DNA of 64,000 nt, taken from HRBIN30 sp964534275 (lineage in GTDB: Bacteria > Desulfobacterota > Binatia > HRBIN30). Where the stretch lies: NCBI GenBank assembly GCA_964534275.1, contig CAZHQG010000014.1:40117-104116 (forward strand), read 5' to 3'. Every line of letters starts with the position of its first letter. Position 1 is the stretch's first letter. Below, piece after piece: positions 36,411 to 44,829 of this stretch. The notes beneath the pieces were generated by a model. The model worked only from the letters and a program-made list of their open reading frames with translations, made no database searches and was not told where the DNA came from. A program made the translations under genes and the position numbers.

Positions 36411-36686
36411 ATGATGGACTTGCAACGACTCGCCACCATGCTGCTCCAAGCAGCAGATGCTGCCGTTACGGTACGCCGGTTCATCGCGTTTTGGGGTCCT
36501 CTCGGCGATGCCTCGGCATGGCTGACGCCGCTGGTGGCAGTTGGGTCCGTGTTGTCGCTGGCGATCCTCACAGGGGTGGCAGTGGGTGCCTTGGCCACAC
36601 TGCTCATTACACTCATGGCGCTGTATTACCTGGTGAGCGAAATCTTCGGCGTGTCGGTGGATATCCGCACGTCTGTGCCGGTGTAA
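36411..36686 (+). CDS. Small membrane protein
   Basis: This 91-residue protein has a very good ribosome site (GAGGAGG) before the ATG at 36411. It contains one or two membrane helices in LTPLVAVGSVLSLAILTGVA and LATLLITLMALYYLVSEIFG, with an amphipathic N-terminus. No domain is recognised. It follows the exported protein by 41 bp and is probably the last gene of the ECF sigma operon. Confidence 0.7.
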   Translation: MMDLQRLATMLLQAADAAVTVRRFIAFWGPLGDASAWLTPLVAVGSVLSLAILTGVAVGALATLLITLMALYYLVSEIFGVSVDIRTSVPV

Positions 36687-37123
36687 CTCGCACCGACGGC
36701 TTGTAAAAACCACGCCGGATTTCTCCGAACCGTTCGAACGCGCAGGGATCAACAGCCATGCCCGCGGGACGCCGACACCAGCGGCGTTTCCTGTGCCGTC
36801 GATCGAGCTTTGCTCCAAAAGCAGCCAACACTGCGAACGTGGAGCTCAAGGCGTTTGCAGGCGGAACTAACTCGTGACCGACCGAACCACCCCTCGCACT
36901 GCCCTCACAATTTCACACCGAACATCTTTCGAGCCAATGAACAAGACCGAACACTGCCGCAAGAGTAACGGCCAACGACGCCAATCCACCTGGTGGGCGC
37001 GACCGAGGAGCTTGCGGCCGAAGCCGTGTGCTTGTTGGAGCCCCAAGAGCATCACAAGTTCGACCGACCCATCACTCCAAACACGGAACAAACCAGCACA
37101 CCGTACGACCGTCTGTGTCGCGA
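36687..37123. other. Gene-free stretch after the sigma operon
   Basis: About 440 bases with no credible gene on either strand. It separates the plus-strand sigma operon from the minus-strand exported protein gene. I see no clear plus-strand terminator; the only strong hairpin is the terminator at 37124-37163, which serves the minus strand. Confidence 0.4.
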
Positions 37124-37163
37124 ATAAAGCACAGGGGTCTCCGCATCACGCGGGACCCCTGTG
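37124..37163 (-). terminator. Rho-independent terminator of the Cys-rich exported protein gene
   Basis: On the minus strand a 10-bp GC-rich stem (CACAGGGGTC pairing with GACCCCTGTG) with a loop of about 14 bases is followed by CTTTATT. It lies about 45 bp after the stop codon at 37209. Confidence 0.8.
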
Positions 37164-37208
37164 TCCGATGGAATATTGCAGCCTCTGAGAAGCAGATCGT
37201 TGCGTTTC

Positions 37209-38717
37209 CTACTGGCAGCACAACTTCCAGTTCGACACGAGAGACCCAGACGGATGACAAGCGTTAGCGACACTCCCCGTCACGCAGCCGTTCGCGAGGT
37301 CACTGCCATCCAGGTAGTTCCCCGGAGAACCAACGCTATTCGGGGCCAAAGAAGCGAACGTGCTACCTGATCCGGTAATGGATTTACTGTCGTCACAGGA
37401 ATTTGGAGGATCACTACCGCAAGCGTTTCCCCACGCTCCATTTACTGTCGCCGCCGAAGTCCCGGTCGTCAGGACGAGCGATAGGGAGTCCATGTTGGTT
37501 GCGGCTCCCTGTGTACAGGAACCCGCCGGCACCACTGTCAAAATTTGCATCTGCGCGGCAAGAACCGAGTCGCCTTGGGCCACCGTGCCAGGCCCGAACG
37601 AGATTTGTAGCGGTGGAGGAAGCGCGCTCTTCGCGCAACCCGGAGCCGAGGAAATCGAAGCGCACGACGGAGCCACGGGGCACGACAGCAATCCAAGTGG
37701 ACAACCCGCGCCAGTGCTCTCACAAATGCTGATGTCCTTCGGGCTAGTAGGACTGATCACCGAGCTAACAGTGAACGACGTGGTAGCAGGCCCTCCAGCG
37801 GGGCCATAATCGATGGTACAGGTACCCGGACCCTTCACAAACCCCATCGTCCGCACGTTTGCGGGGCACAGTGTCGCAACCGAAAGCGGATTTAGAGTCG
37901 TCGGGGCGATTCCCCGCGCGGGAGCTCCAATCACGAACAGGTCGCAGCCAGTCCAAGGTGGGAACTGACAGTATTCCTGGATAAAGGTCCCGCTCAAGGA
38001 ACCCGTAAGCACGCCTGAAAGTGCGCACACGTCGTTGTTCACCTCAGAAGAGGTACTGTTCAACGTGCATGTCAAAGACTGGCAAGGAGGAGTTGCCAAC
38101 ACAGCGCAGTAATTCCTTGTTGGTTCCAACACTCCTGTACAGTCTGGAGGGCCACCCGCGTCCGGGTCAATCAAGGCCGAGAACACCGCAGGCAAATCGG
38201 CCACGTGCGAGAGCTCCTGTTCGTACGCCCACTTCAACTCCGCGACCAACAGTGCACGGATCCACGCGTCCCCCCACCCAGCGGGGACGAGGTGACCAAG
38301 CGCGAAGAGGTCACAGTCGCTGCAGATGCCTTTTACGACCAGATCGTTCAACTTCTTATAAGCTTTTTCTGCTTGCGTCTTTTGCGCGATTCCCCCTAAG
38401 CCATTGGGAGTTCCAAGAACACTTTCGAGTTTCTTTCCGCAAACCGGAGCTTTCTTTTCCAGATTCAATTGGAGCGTCGAAGCGAAGACATTTGGATCCC
38501 CCGCTTTTTGCGCAGCAGCTAAAGCCTTCGCAACCTCGGCCCGGTACGTGTCCTTGCAGAATTGTATCGCCTTGTAGACCTGGTCCTTGAAGGCTCTCCC
38601 TATCGTCTCGATCTGCTTCTGGCATTTGTCGACCGCACCTGATGCAGGACCCGGTGCGCTAGTCAGCGCAAACACCGCTGTAAGCAGAGTGAACCCCAAC
38701 CACTTTTTTGCTGTCAT
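37209..38717 (-). CDS. Cysteine-rich exported protein, function unknown
   Basis: This 502-residue protein has a signal peptide (MTAKKWLGFTLLTAVFALTS ... ASGA). About 150 residues of charged helices follow (DKCQKQIETIGRAFKDQVYK, AEVAKALAAAQKAGD). The C-terminal 300 residues are low in charge, rich in Ser, Gly, Pro and Thr, and hold about 25 cysteines, so many disulfides are likely. No catalytic motif is apparent. The ATG at 38715-38717 has a GGGAGGGA site; the open frame continues upstream but has no signal peptide there. It is followed by a good terminator. Together with the dockerin-type protein gene upstream it forms a pair of large surface or secreted proteins. I do not recognise the family. 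Confidence 0.82.
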   Translation of the reverse strand: MTAKKWLGFTLLTAVFALTSAPGPASGAVDKCQKQIETIGRAFKDQVYKAIQFCKDTYRAEVAKALAAAQKAGDPNVFASTLQLNLEKKAPVCGKKLESVLGTPNGLGGIAQKTQAEKAYKKLNDLVVKGICSDCDLFALGHLVPAGWGDAWIRALLVAELKWAYEQELSHVADLPAVFSALIDPDAGGPPDCTGVLEPTRNYCAVLATPPCQSLTCTLNSTSSEVNNDVCALSGVLTGSLSGTFIQEYCQFPPWTGCDLFVIGAPARGIAPTTLNPLSVATLCPANVRTMGFVKGPGTCTIDYGPAGGPATTSFTVSSVISPTSPKDISICESTGAGCPLGLLSCPVAPSCASISSAPGCAKSALPPPLQISFGPGTVAQGDSVLAAQMQILTVVPAGSCTQGAATNMDSLSLVLTTGTSAATVNGAWGNACGSDPPNSCDDSKSITGSGSTFASLAPNSVGSPGNYLDGSDLANGCVTGSVANACHPSGSLVSNWKLCCQ

Positions 38718-39076
38718 GGCCCTTCCCTCCCTTTGAGATTTTCGCGTGATTTTCGAAGAGCCCATCTCGCTACCTTTGTCAAGAGTTTCCAACCATCGAT
38801 GGCCGCCCGGATCGGTGGACCCGCCGTTCCGGATCCAAACACTCACCTGATGGGTGAAAAGCAACGTTTCAGTATCTGCGATTCCGGGTCGTCCGCGGGG
38901 CGGTTCCGAGGATCGTGGGCAGCGCGAGTCCCTCGGTCGCAAAGATCGACTCCGCCCTTCGAGTCCCCCAAAGGTACCGGGTGAGCTTGCGCCTTGCTCC
39001 GTTCCCTGCTGCGCAGCTCCGGGGAACGAGCAGCCCCGAACCGGTGATCCACTCTTCCGATCCAGCGTCCAGCTCA
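38718..39076. other. Gene-free stretch between the two large exported-protein genes
   Basis: About 360 bases on the minus-strand path from the dockerin-type gene to the Cys-rich gene. No gene or RNA is recognised. It presumably carries the promoter of the Cys-rich gene, but no clear promoter elements stand out. Confidence 0.4.
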
Positions 39077-40846
39077 TCACCTCGGCGTGCGAGTTGGCGT
39101 AACAGTTCTAGTGGCTGTGCGGGTCGGTCCGGTCGGCGTCGCCGTGGGCGTTCGAGTGGCGGTCGGTCCCACATACGCGAACAGATTCGTAAAGATAAGG
39201 TTGCCTAGCTGCTCCGTGTTGAGCGCCGTGAAACCGCCAGCCAATGCGCCACCCTCGAGTGAGGGGCTCGGCGCAAAGAGTTGGTCGCATCTGAATGGAG
39301 CCCCTTCTACCACGGCAGGAGGCGTCGGAGGAATGTATTCGATTCGTGGAGGCGGACCAGGATTGTACGAGTTCTCGATCCAAATTTCGGCACGCCCGCT
39401 CACAAGCGGGATGGTGTTCGCGCTCCCGCGACCTTCCTCGGGGTCATCGTCGGTACAGTACCGGCCGTCAGGTCCCGGGGGAAATGGTACCGGGGTTCCG
39501 CCGGGCGTGGGCGTCGGGACCGGTGCACAACTCCCGAGGAACGTTCCAATGCGACGAGTCGCGAAAAATAGCGAGGTTCCGGCTGGACCCGTGCTATGCA
39601 TCGTAACGATCGGCGGGCCCGCTCCAACTGGGGGCGTGGGAGGTGGTGGCGGCGGCCGGCCACCTGCATCTTGCACCCATCTGATGTTAGCGGGCGCTAG
39701 GCCGTCGCAGCCGATCAGGCCGGAAAACCCGTTCCCAGGACCATGAACGGGCGCGCATGGCGGCTTTCCCTCCCGGGAGCAAATGCTGGGATCGAAAGTA
39801 CATTCTTCCGCTAGAAGCCCGTTCGCCTCGAACAACGTGCCACCACAAGTCCTTGCCTCGACGCTGCTGATGCACACACAGTTTCCCTGAACTTCAACTG
39901 GCTCGAGCCTCAAGGAGGCTGCTTTGGCAACCACTGGCACTACCCCATCGCGCGGCTTGCCCACCAACCATTCCTGAGTGCCCCTCAGGTTAAACGGTAT
40001 CTGGAGCACACCAGCGGGGCGAACAATCACCCGGCTCGGCCGACCGATGAACCCGACCACCCGCTGCTCCCTGGTACAGTTAGCCGCACAACCATCACCG
40101 CCAAACGGCTTGCAGCGCAGGCACCGGCTGTCAGGACAGTCCAGATCACCCTGACACGCAGTACCTACCTTGATCCCACCAATGCAGACTCCGTTACCGA
40201 TGCAGTCGGTCTCCGACGTGCACGGCGTTCCAGCATTATCGCCACCGGTGCAAATGCCGCCGTCGTCGCACTCTTCACCCGGGTCCACCACGCTATTGCC
40301 GCACACTGCTGGCGCGGGTGTGTTGGTGATCGTCGGCGTCGCCGTGTGCGTGTTCGTCGGTACCGGTGTGTTCGTCGCGGTCGGCTCCGGAGTGGGCGTA
40401 TCGGTGGGACGCGGGATGTCCGTCGGGCGCGGAGTGTTCGTCGGCGTCTCGGTGATCGGCAACGGCGTGTTCGTCACGCTCAGGGTGGGCGACAGGGTAA
40501 ACGTTGCCGTCCGCGTGGGCGTGAACGTCGGTGGCGGAGGCGGGCAACCAGTGTCGTAACGCAAGATGTTGTCCACTACGCGCAGGATGTCCGTCACGGT
40601 GATCTGGCCGTCACCATCGACATCGCCAGCCGGGCAACCACCGCCGGGCACCGCCGGGCAACCAGCAGGATTCCCATCGCACCGCAAGATGATCGCCACC
40701 ATGCGGGTGAGTTCCGCAGCGGTCACACGGTTGTCCCCGTTGCAACTTCCCGGGCAGGTTTGCGCAGCCACCGGCAACGCTGCGGTGCTCCACAACGCTG
40801 CGGCCGCGAATCTCAAGACCACCCATGTCCACATCTGGTATGCCAT
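39077..40846 (-). CDS. Secreted dockerin-type protein with Thr/Pro linker and Cys-rich repeats
   Basis: This 589-residue protein has a signal peptide (residues 1-28), then two calcium-loop repeats of dockerin type: CNGDNRVTAAELTRMVAIIL and GDVDGDGQITVTDILRVVDN. A Thr/Pro linker follows (residues about 105-180, with PTNTPRPTDIPRPTDTPTPE). Next is CGNSVVDPGEECDDGG, a repeat type seen in many exported deltaproteobacterial proteins, and further paired cysteines (CTSETDCIGNGVCIGG, CQGDLDCPDSRC). A beta domain of about 300 residues ends in a second Thr/Pro/Arg tail. Dockerins normally bind cohesins; none is seen here, and in such lineages they are often used in non-cellulosomal surface proteins. 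It may be attached to or released from the cell surface. The true role is unknown. Confidence 0.85.
   Translation of the reverse strand: MAYQMWTWVVLRFAAAALWSTAALPVAAQTCPGSCNGDNRVTAAELTRMVAIILRCDGNPAGCPAVPGGGCPAGDVDGDGQITVTDILRVVDNILRYDTGCPPPPPTFTPTRTATFTLSPTLSVTNTPLPITETPTNTPRPTDIPRPTDTPTPEPTATNTPVPTNTHTATPTITNTPAPAVCGNSVVDPGEECDDGGICTGGDNAGTPCTSETDCIGNGVCIGGIKVGTACQGDLDCPDSRCLRCKPFGGDGCAANCTREQRVVGFIGRPSRVIVRPAGVLQIPFNLRGTQEWLVGKPRDGVVPVVAKAASLRLEPVEVQGNCVCISSVEARTCGGTLFEANGLLAEECTFDPSICSREGKPPCAPVHGPGNGFSGLIGCDGLAPANIRWVQDAGGRPPPPPPTPPVGAGPPIVTMHSTGPAGTSLFFATRRIGTFLGSCAPVPTPTPGGTPVPFPPGPDGRYCTDDDPEEGRGSANTIPLVSGRAEIWIENSYNPGPPPRIEYIPPTPPAVVEGAPFRCDQLFAPSPSLEGGALAGGFTALNTEQLGNLIFTNLFAYVGPTATRTPTATPTGPTRTATRTVTPTRTPR
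40290..40545 (-). repeat. Imperfect short tandem repeats encoding the Thr/Pro linker
   Basis: Coding repeats give ACxCCx-type triplets for TPT, NTP and PTDTP units on the minus strand, seen on the plus strand as runs of GTCGGxG and GTGTTCGTCGG. They lie within the dockerin-type gene and are the sort of sequence that varies in copy number. Confidence 0.7.
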
Positions 40847-41584
40847 GGGCCCTCCGCGTGTCTTACCCACGCCCGAAACGTACGCCTCGCACGCGGTTCT
40901 GGCTCAGAACTTCGGTGTTTGTCAACCAAAGGGGGGACTAGGTCTCACCCGTGGAGCTGCCGGCAGGGAGTTAACGCGGGACTGCCTCGCCGGAAGCTAC
41001 CGCCCCGTGTCGTCGTATGGGAAAGGGATCAGTGTTTTCGCTCCATGGTTCACCGCGGACAGCATGCAGCGACCGTTTCCTCCAGCGCTCCCATCGGTTG
41101 CCGGTTCTAGCGCGCAGCACCGATGTCGCCGCTACTCCGGAGGACACGACGCCTCAACGTGTTGAAAAAAGCCTGTCGCCGCTCCGGCCATAGATCGCCA
41201 ACTCGTTCAACAGTGGTCAGAACACGTCTTGCGAACGGCCGGCCGCCCTCGGACGAAGATGCTAAGCCAGATCGCCCAATCCATTACCATCAACGCGGAT
41301 GCTGCTCCCGCACGTTGGGGGGCGTGACGGCTTGCCCCGTGTCCGTGCGGAGCCAAATCTACCGGCGACGCGTTGCGTCGGCGTTCGGACCCAACGTCGT
41401 GATGATGTTGCTTGACGCGCACCTCGCCTAGATCAGCGCGAGGCCCCACGGGCAACCCACCGGGGCGCTGCTACGACCGGCACGTTCGCGCGGGTGGAAG
41501 TGGCTACGCAACATGGGTGGGCCGACAGGAAAATATCGGCTCGTCGCGCCGTAAACTCCGATCGAATCCGGGGGTGCGGGCCGC
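40847..41584. other. Long gene-free stretch between the dockerin-type gene and sat
   Basis: About 740 bases. Short open frames exist on both strands, but none resembles a known protein or has a convincing ribosome site. On the minus strand this is the region after the sulfur operon and before the dockerin-type gene, so it should hold a terminator and a promoter. I see no perfect terminator hairpin with a T-run. Confidence 0.4.
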
Positions 41585-42868
41585 CTAGCGCCGCTGGCGT
41601 TCGTTCGATTTGCGGGCGGCCTGTTCGCGGTAATACGCGATCAAAATGTCGGCAATTTCCGGGCGAAGAATTCGCTCGTCCGGCCGCTCCCCCCGAGTCA
41701 ACATTTCGCGAATCTTCGAGCCGGAAATCGACACCGGCTTCTCGCCCGGGTGGTTCTCGATCAAGTCGACCCGGCCTACGCTCTCGAAGTACGCTGCAAA
41801 GCCGATGTTGCAGGGCTGGATGCGTAAATCGCCGCGAAGGTGCTGGAAAATTTCTTGCGCGTCGAAGTCTCCCCAGATCGGTGTTCCGTCGTCGTACGGA
41901 GCGTCCGCGTGCTTGCGCCCAATGACGATGTCCGTGAAGCCAAGGTTTTGGCGGTAAATCGCGTGCATCACCGCCTCTTTCGGCCCGCCGTACAACATTT
42001 TGATGTCCAAACCCACTAGTTCGAACACCTCTGTCAGATCGTATCCAAGCTCCCGCCACAGGGCTTCGTCTTTGTCGCCTTTCCCGAGCAGATTCAGGTC
42101 GTGGAGCGCACGGTAACAACGCATCCGCACTCGCGCGGGAACATCGTCTTCCTTCAGCTCTCCCACCAGCGGGTTGAGTACCACTCCGGCAAAGTATCCT
42201 TGGCGAGTCAGCCGCTCGACGCCGGCGACGAGAGCGTACTCGTGCGCTCGGTGTAGCGGATTCCGGGTTTGGAAGGCGAGAGCGCGTTCCCAGCGTCGCT
42301 CGGCAATCAACGTTCGAACTTGGCGCGGCGACAGCACGAACTCGCCGTACTCCGGGTCGACCACTTGGGGTAACGCCCAAAGTTCACCGCCGAGCAGCTT
42401 GGTGCGCGGATCCTCGAGAATCATCCGGCCGCCGGGATGGTCCGTCCGTCGCGTGCCGTAAAACTTTTCGATGTGCTTTGGCTTGTCCCACTCGAACAAA
42501 CTCGTCACCCGAACGATCGCTACGGGCTCCCCTTCGTGTACGAGGGCCACAGGACGCCCAACGCGGATGCGCTTGGCTTCTTCGTCGGCCACCGGGAAGG
42601 AAATGGGCGCGGTCCAAGCATAGTGCCGAAAGCCAAAATCCAGTGCGTCGTGGTCGAGCACATAATGCCAAGTCTCTTCGTCCATCGGACCCGTCAGAGG
42701 CGACAAGGTCCCATCGGCGATGCGATACACCGTCGACAAGTCTGCGCGACTGACTTCTACCGTGGGCAACTCTGCGGCCTCTTGCAGGAACTGCTTGCGG
42801 CGCGACAGAGGTACCACTCGGTTCACTGGTGCATCCAATCCTCCATGAACGGGCACTAAGTCCGGCAT
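41585..42868 (-). CDS. sat: ATP sulfurylase (sulfate adenylyltransferase), single-subunit type
   Basis: This 427-residue enzyme adenylates sulfate to APS, the activation step before reduction or sulfation. The ATP-binding motif QTRNPLHRAHE (near residue 195) and the second motif VIGRKHADAP are intact, and the N-terminal PUA-like domain is present (SRADLSTVYRIADGTLSPLT). There is no C-terminal APS kinase domain, so this is the prokaryotic homo-oligomer form. It is the last gene of the sulfur operon, three bases after the universal-stress-like gene. APS reductase and sulfite reductase genes are not in the window. Confidence 0.96.
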   Translation of the reverse strand: MPDLVPVHGGLDAPVNRVVPLSRRKQFLQEAAELPTVEVSRADLSTVYRIADGTLSPLTGPMDEETWHYVLDHDALDFGFRHYAWTAPISFPVADEEAKRIRVGRPVALVHEGEPVAIVRVTSLFEWDKPKHIEKFYGTRRTDHPGGRMILEDPRTKLLGGELWALPQVVDPEYGEFVLSPRQVRTLIAERRWERALAFQTRNPLHRAHEYALVAGVERLTRQGYFAGVVLNPLVGELKEDDVPARVRMRCYRALHDLNLLGKGDKDEALWRELGYDLTEVFELVGLDIKMLYGGPKEAVMHAIYRQNLGFTDIVIGRKHADAPYDDGTPIWGDFDAQEIFQHLRGDLRIQPCNIGFAAYFESVGRVDLIENHPGEKPVSISGSKIREMLTRGERPDERILRPEIADILIAYYREQAARKSNERQRR

Positions 42869-42871
42869 GCG

Positions 42872-43345
42872 TCAACTCCCTTCCTCTTCCACAGTTTCCA
42901 ATGTACCCGCGAAGTCTTCCGCCCAATCGATCGCACGGGTACGTCCCCAAAGTTTTTCGTGCCACGGGCGCTTGGGCACGGCAACTATGAAGCATTCCGG
43001 GGCATAGCGTGCCAATGCACTCTCTGCAGCGTCGTGCAGCTCCGTCCGCGCAATCTCGGTGACCACGGCGACGCCATGAGCACGCCCTTCTTCCTCGATG
43101 TGGCGCAACATTTCCTGCGCCAGTGTTTCTTGCTCCTGGCGCACATGTTCTGCGACATCAGCGCTGAGTTTCTCCCCCACGAACGCGACGTCTGTCAGCG
43201 TGCGCGCAAGCTCCTCGATGTCCGACTCTGGAACCACAGCCACGGCCACCAAGGTCGCCTGCGCTTGTCGCGCCAGCTCCAGCGCTCGGGCCAACGCGCG
43301 GGTCCACCCCAGCCGCGGCGACACCAACAGAACCACATGCCTCAC
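42872..43345 (-). CDS. Universal stress protein-like domain protein
   Basis: This 157-residue protein has an alpha/beta fold of the UspA type: RHVVLLVSPRLGWTRALARA at the N-terminus, an acidic helical middle (SDIEELARTLTDVAFVGEKL) and late strands ECFIVAVPKRPWHEKLWGR. The ATP-binding G-x2-G-x9-G(S/T) motif is not evident, so nucleotide binding is doubtful. It starts with a GTG overlapping the stop of the anion transporter (GTGA) and ends three bases before sat, so it is made together with them. UspA-like partners of DASS and SulP transporters are thought to regulate transport, a plausible role here. Confidence 0.75.
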   Translation of the reverse strand: MRHVVLLVSPRLGWTRALARALELARQAQATLVAVAVVPESDIEELARTLTDVAFVGEKLSADVAEHVRQEQETLAQEMLRHIEEEGRAHGVAVVTEIARTELHDAAESALARYAPECFIVAVPKRPWHEKLWGRTRAIDWAEDFAGTLETVEEEGS

Positions 43346-44826
43346 CGGCCACCCCCGATGTAGAGCCCCAGCAAAGGCCAGTAGACCACGGCCATGATGT
43401 TAAAGCACACCCAGGCACAGAATGCCAAAACAGCTCCAGGCACGATCATGTCGCGGAGCGAGAGATACCCGCTCGAGTACGCAATGGCATTTGCCGGCGT
43501 TCCGATCGGGAGCGTGGTGGCCAGTCCAGCCGGCACCGCGATCGTCAGAGCTAACACTCGGGGATCCAGCCCGGATTCTCCCGCCATCCCGAGGCTCATG
43601 GGCAGCAACATCGCCACCACCGCGGAATTGCTCATGGCTTCCGTGAGGAGCAAAGAAATGGCCGACAGCAACAAAATCACCACGGTGCCATTCGACGCCC
43701 ACTCGCTCAGGGTCGCATGGGCCAGCCAATTTGCCGCACCCGAACGTGACAGCGCCGACCCGAGACAAATGGCCCCCCCGTACATCAAGAGGACTCCCCA
43801 GTTCACGTACCCCTCGATCTCCGTCCAGCGCACCAGCCGCAAAAAGAACAGCACGACCACGGCCGCGATCGCAACGTTGGCGAGGCCAAACTCTTCGCCC
43901 AGGAAAATCCACGCCCCGAGCGTGCCAAGCATCACAAGGCCGATCGCTCGTTCTTGGTAGCGCATGCGGCCCAAGCGCAAGCGGCGTTCATGCAAGACTT
44001 CGTCTGCCGCCTGCACGCTGTCGATGTCGATGGGGAAAAACCACAACAGGAGCAGATCCGCGACCACAGCAAGAACGATCACCAGTGGAAAAATCGCTGC
44101 GCTCCACTCGAAAAACGTAAACGACTGTCCGGTCGTCTCCCGCAGAATCCCGATCGCCAGAGGCGCACGAGCACCGCCAAGCAAGGTGGCCACGCCGCCG
44201 ATGGTGGAACCCCATGCCATCGCCAAGAACAGTGCCTTGCCGTACTGGCTGCGGCGCCCGGGCAAGCGAAGCACCTTGGTCATTTCCGCGATGATCGGAA
44301 AGTTCATGGCAGCAACCGCATGCTCCGACATGAAAAACGCCATCACCACGTTGAGGAGCAGCACGCTGCGCAACAAACCGCGAGGAGTCCGCCCGAAGCG
44401 ATCGAGCACCGCCAGGGCGATGCGTGTGCTGAGACCAGATTTCATGAGGCAGGCAGCGAGGATGAACGCGCCAAGAATGAAAAACAGCGCCTCGTTCCCG
44501 AACAACCCGTACGCTTGCGAGGGGCTCAACACTCCTGTGAGCGGGATGAGCACGATCGCCATGAGGCTCGTGACCATCAAGGGAAGAACGTTGAGCACCC
44601 AAAACAACACGCACACGGAAAACACAGCCAGCGCGCGTTGTCCTTGCTCGGTCAGCCCCTCCGGAGGTGCCGCCGTCATCCCCCACCAAAGAATCGCGAC
44701 CGCCAATCCCCACAGTCCCACGTACGCAGCCAAGGGCAGCACGATCCGCCACAAAGGCCGCGTGTCCACTGAAAAGCGAGGTGCCGGAGGTGCATCGGCT
44801 GCGGAGCCAGGGCCAGGAGTCTTCAT
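43342..44826 (-). CDS. DASS (SLC13) family sodium/anion symporter, probable sulfate importer
   Basis: This 494-residue membrane protein has about 11-12 helices and the DASS family core: LFWVLNVLPLMVTSLMAIVL, GNEALFFILGAFILAACLMK and the paired Ser-Asn-type hairpin signatures (LLTEAMSNSAVVAMLLPMSL, TTLPIGTPANAIAYSSGYLS). The family carries sulfate, dicarboxylates or citrate with sodium. Lying between a sulfur-metabolism block and sat in the same operon, sulfate is the best guess. The start ATG is three bases after the radical SAM-like gene stop, and its stop overlaps the next start. Confidence 0.92.
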   Translation of the reverse strand: MKTPGPGSAADAPPAPRFSVDTRPLWRIVLPLAAYVGLWGLAVAILWWGMTAAPPEGLTEQGQRALAVFSVCVLFWVLNVLPLMVTSLMAIVLIPLTGVLSPSQAYGLFGNEALFFILGAFILAACLMKSGLSTRIALAVLDRFGRTPRGLLRSVLLLNVVMAFFMSEHAVAAMNFPIIAEMTKVLRLPGRRSQYGKALFLAMAWGSTIGGVATLLGGARAPLAIGILRETTGQSFTFFEWSAAIFPLVIVLAVVADLLLLWFFPIDIDSVQAADEVLHERRLRLGRMRYQERAIGLVMLGTLGAWIFLGEEFGLANVAIAAVVVLFFLRLVRWTEIEGYVNWGVLLMYGGAICLGSALSRSGAANWLAHATLSEWASNGTVVILLLSAISLLLTEAMSNSAVVAMLLPMSLGMAGESGLDPRVLALTIAVPAGLATTLPIGTPANAIAYSSGYLSLRDMIVPGAVLAFCAWVCFNIMAVVYWPLLGLYIGGGR

Positions 44827-44829
44827 CGT

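Noticed and set aside
41123..41431. 102-residue plus-strand open frame in the gap before sat
   Set aside because: No ribosome site, no homology that I recognise, and Arg-rich random-like composition.
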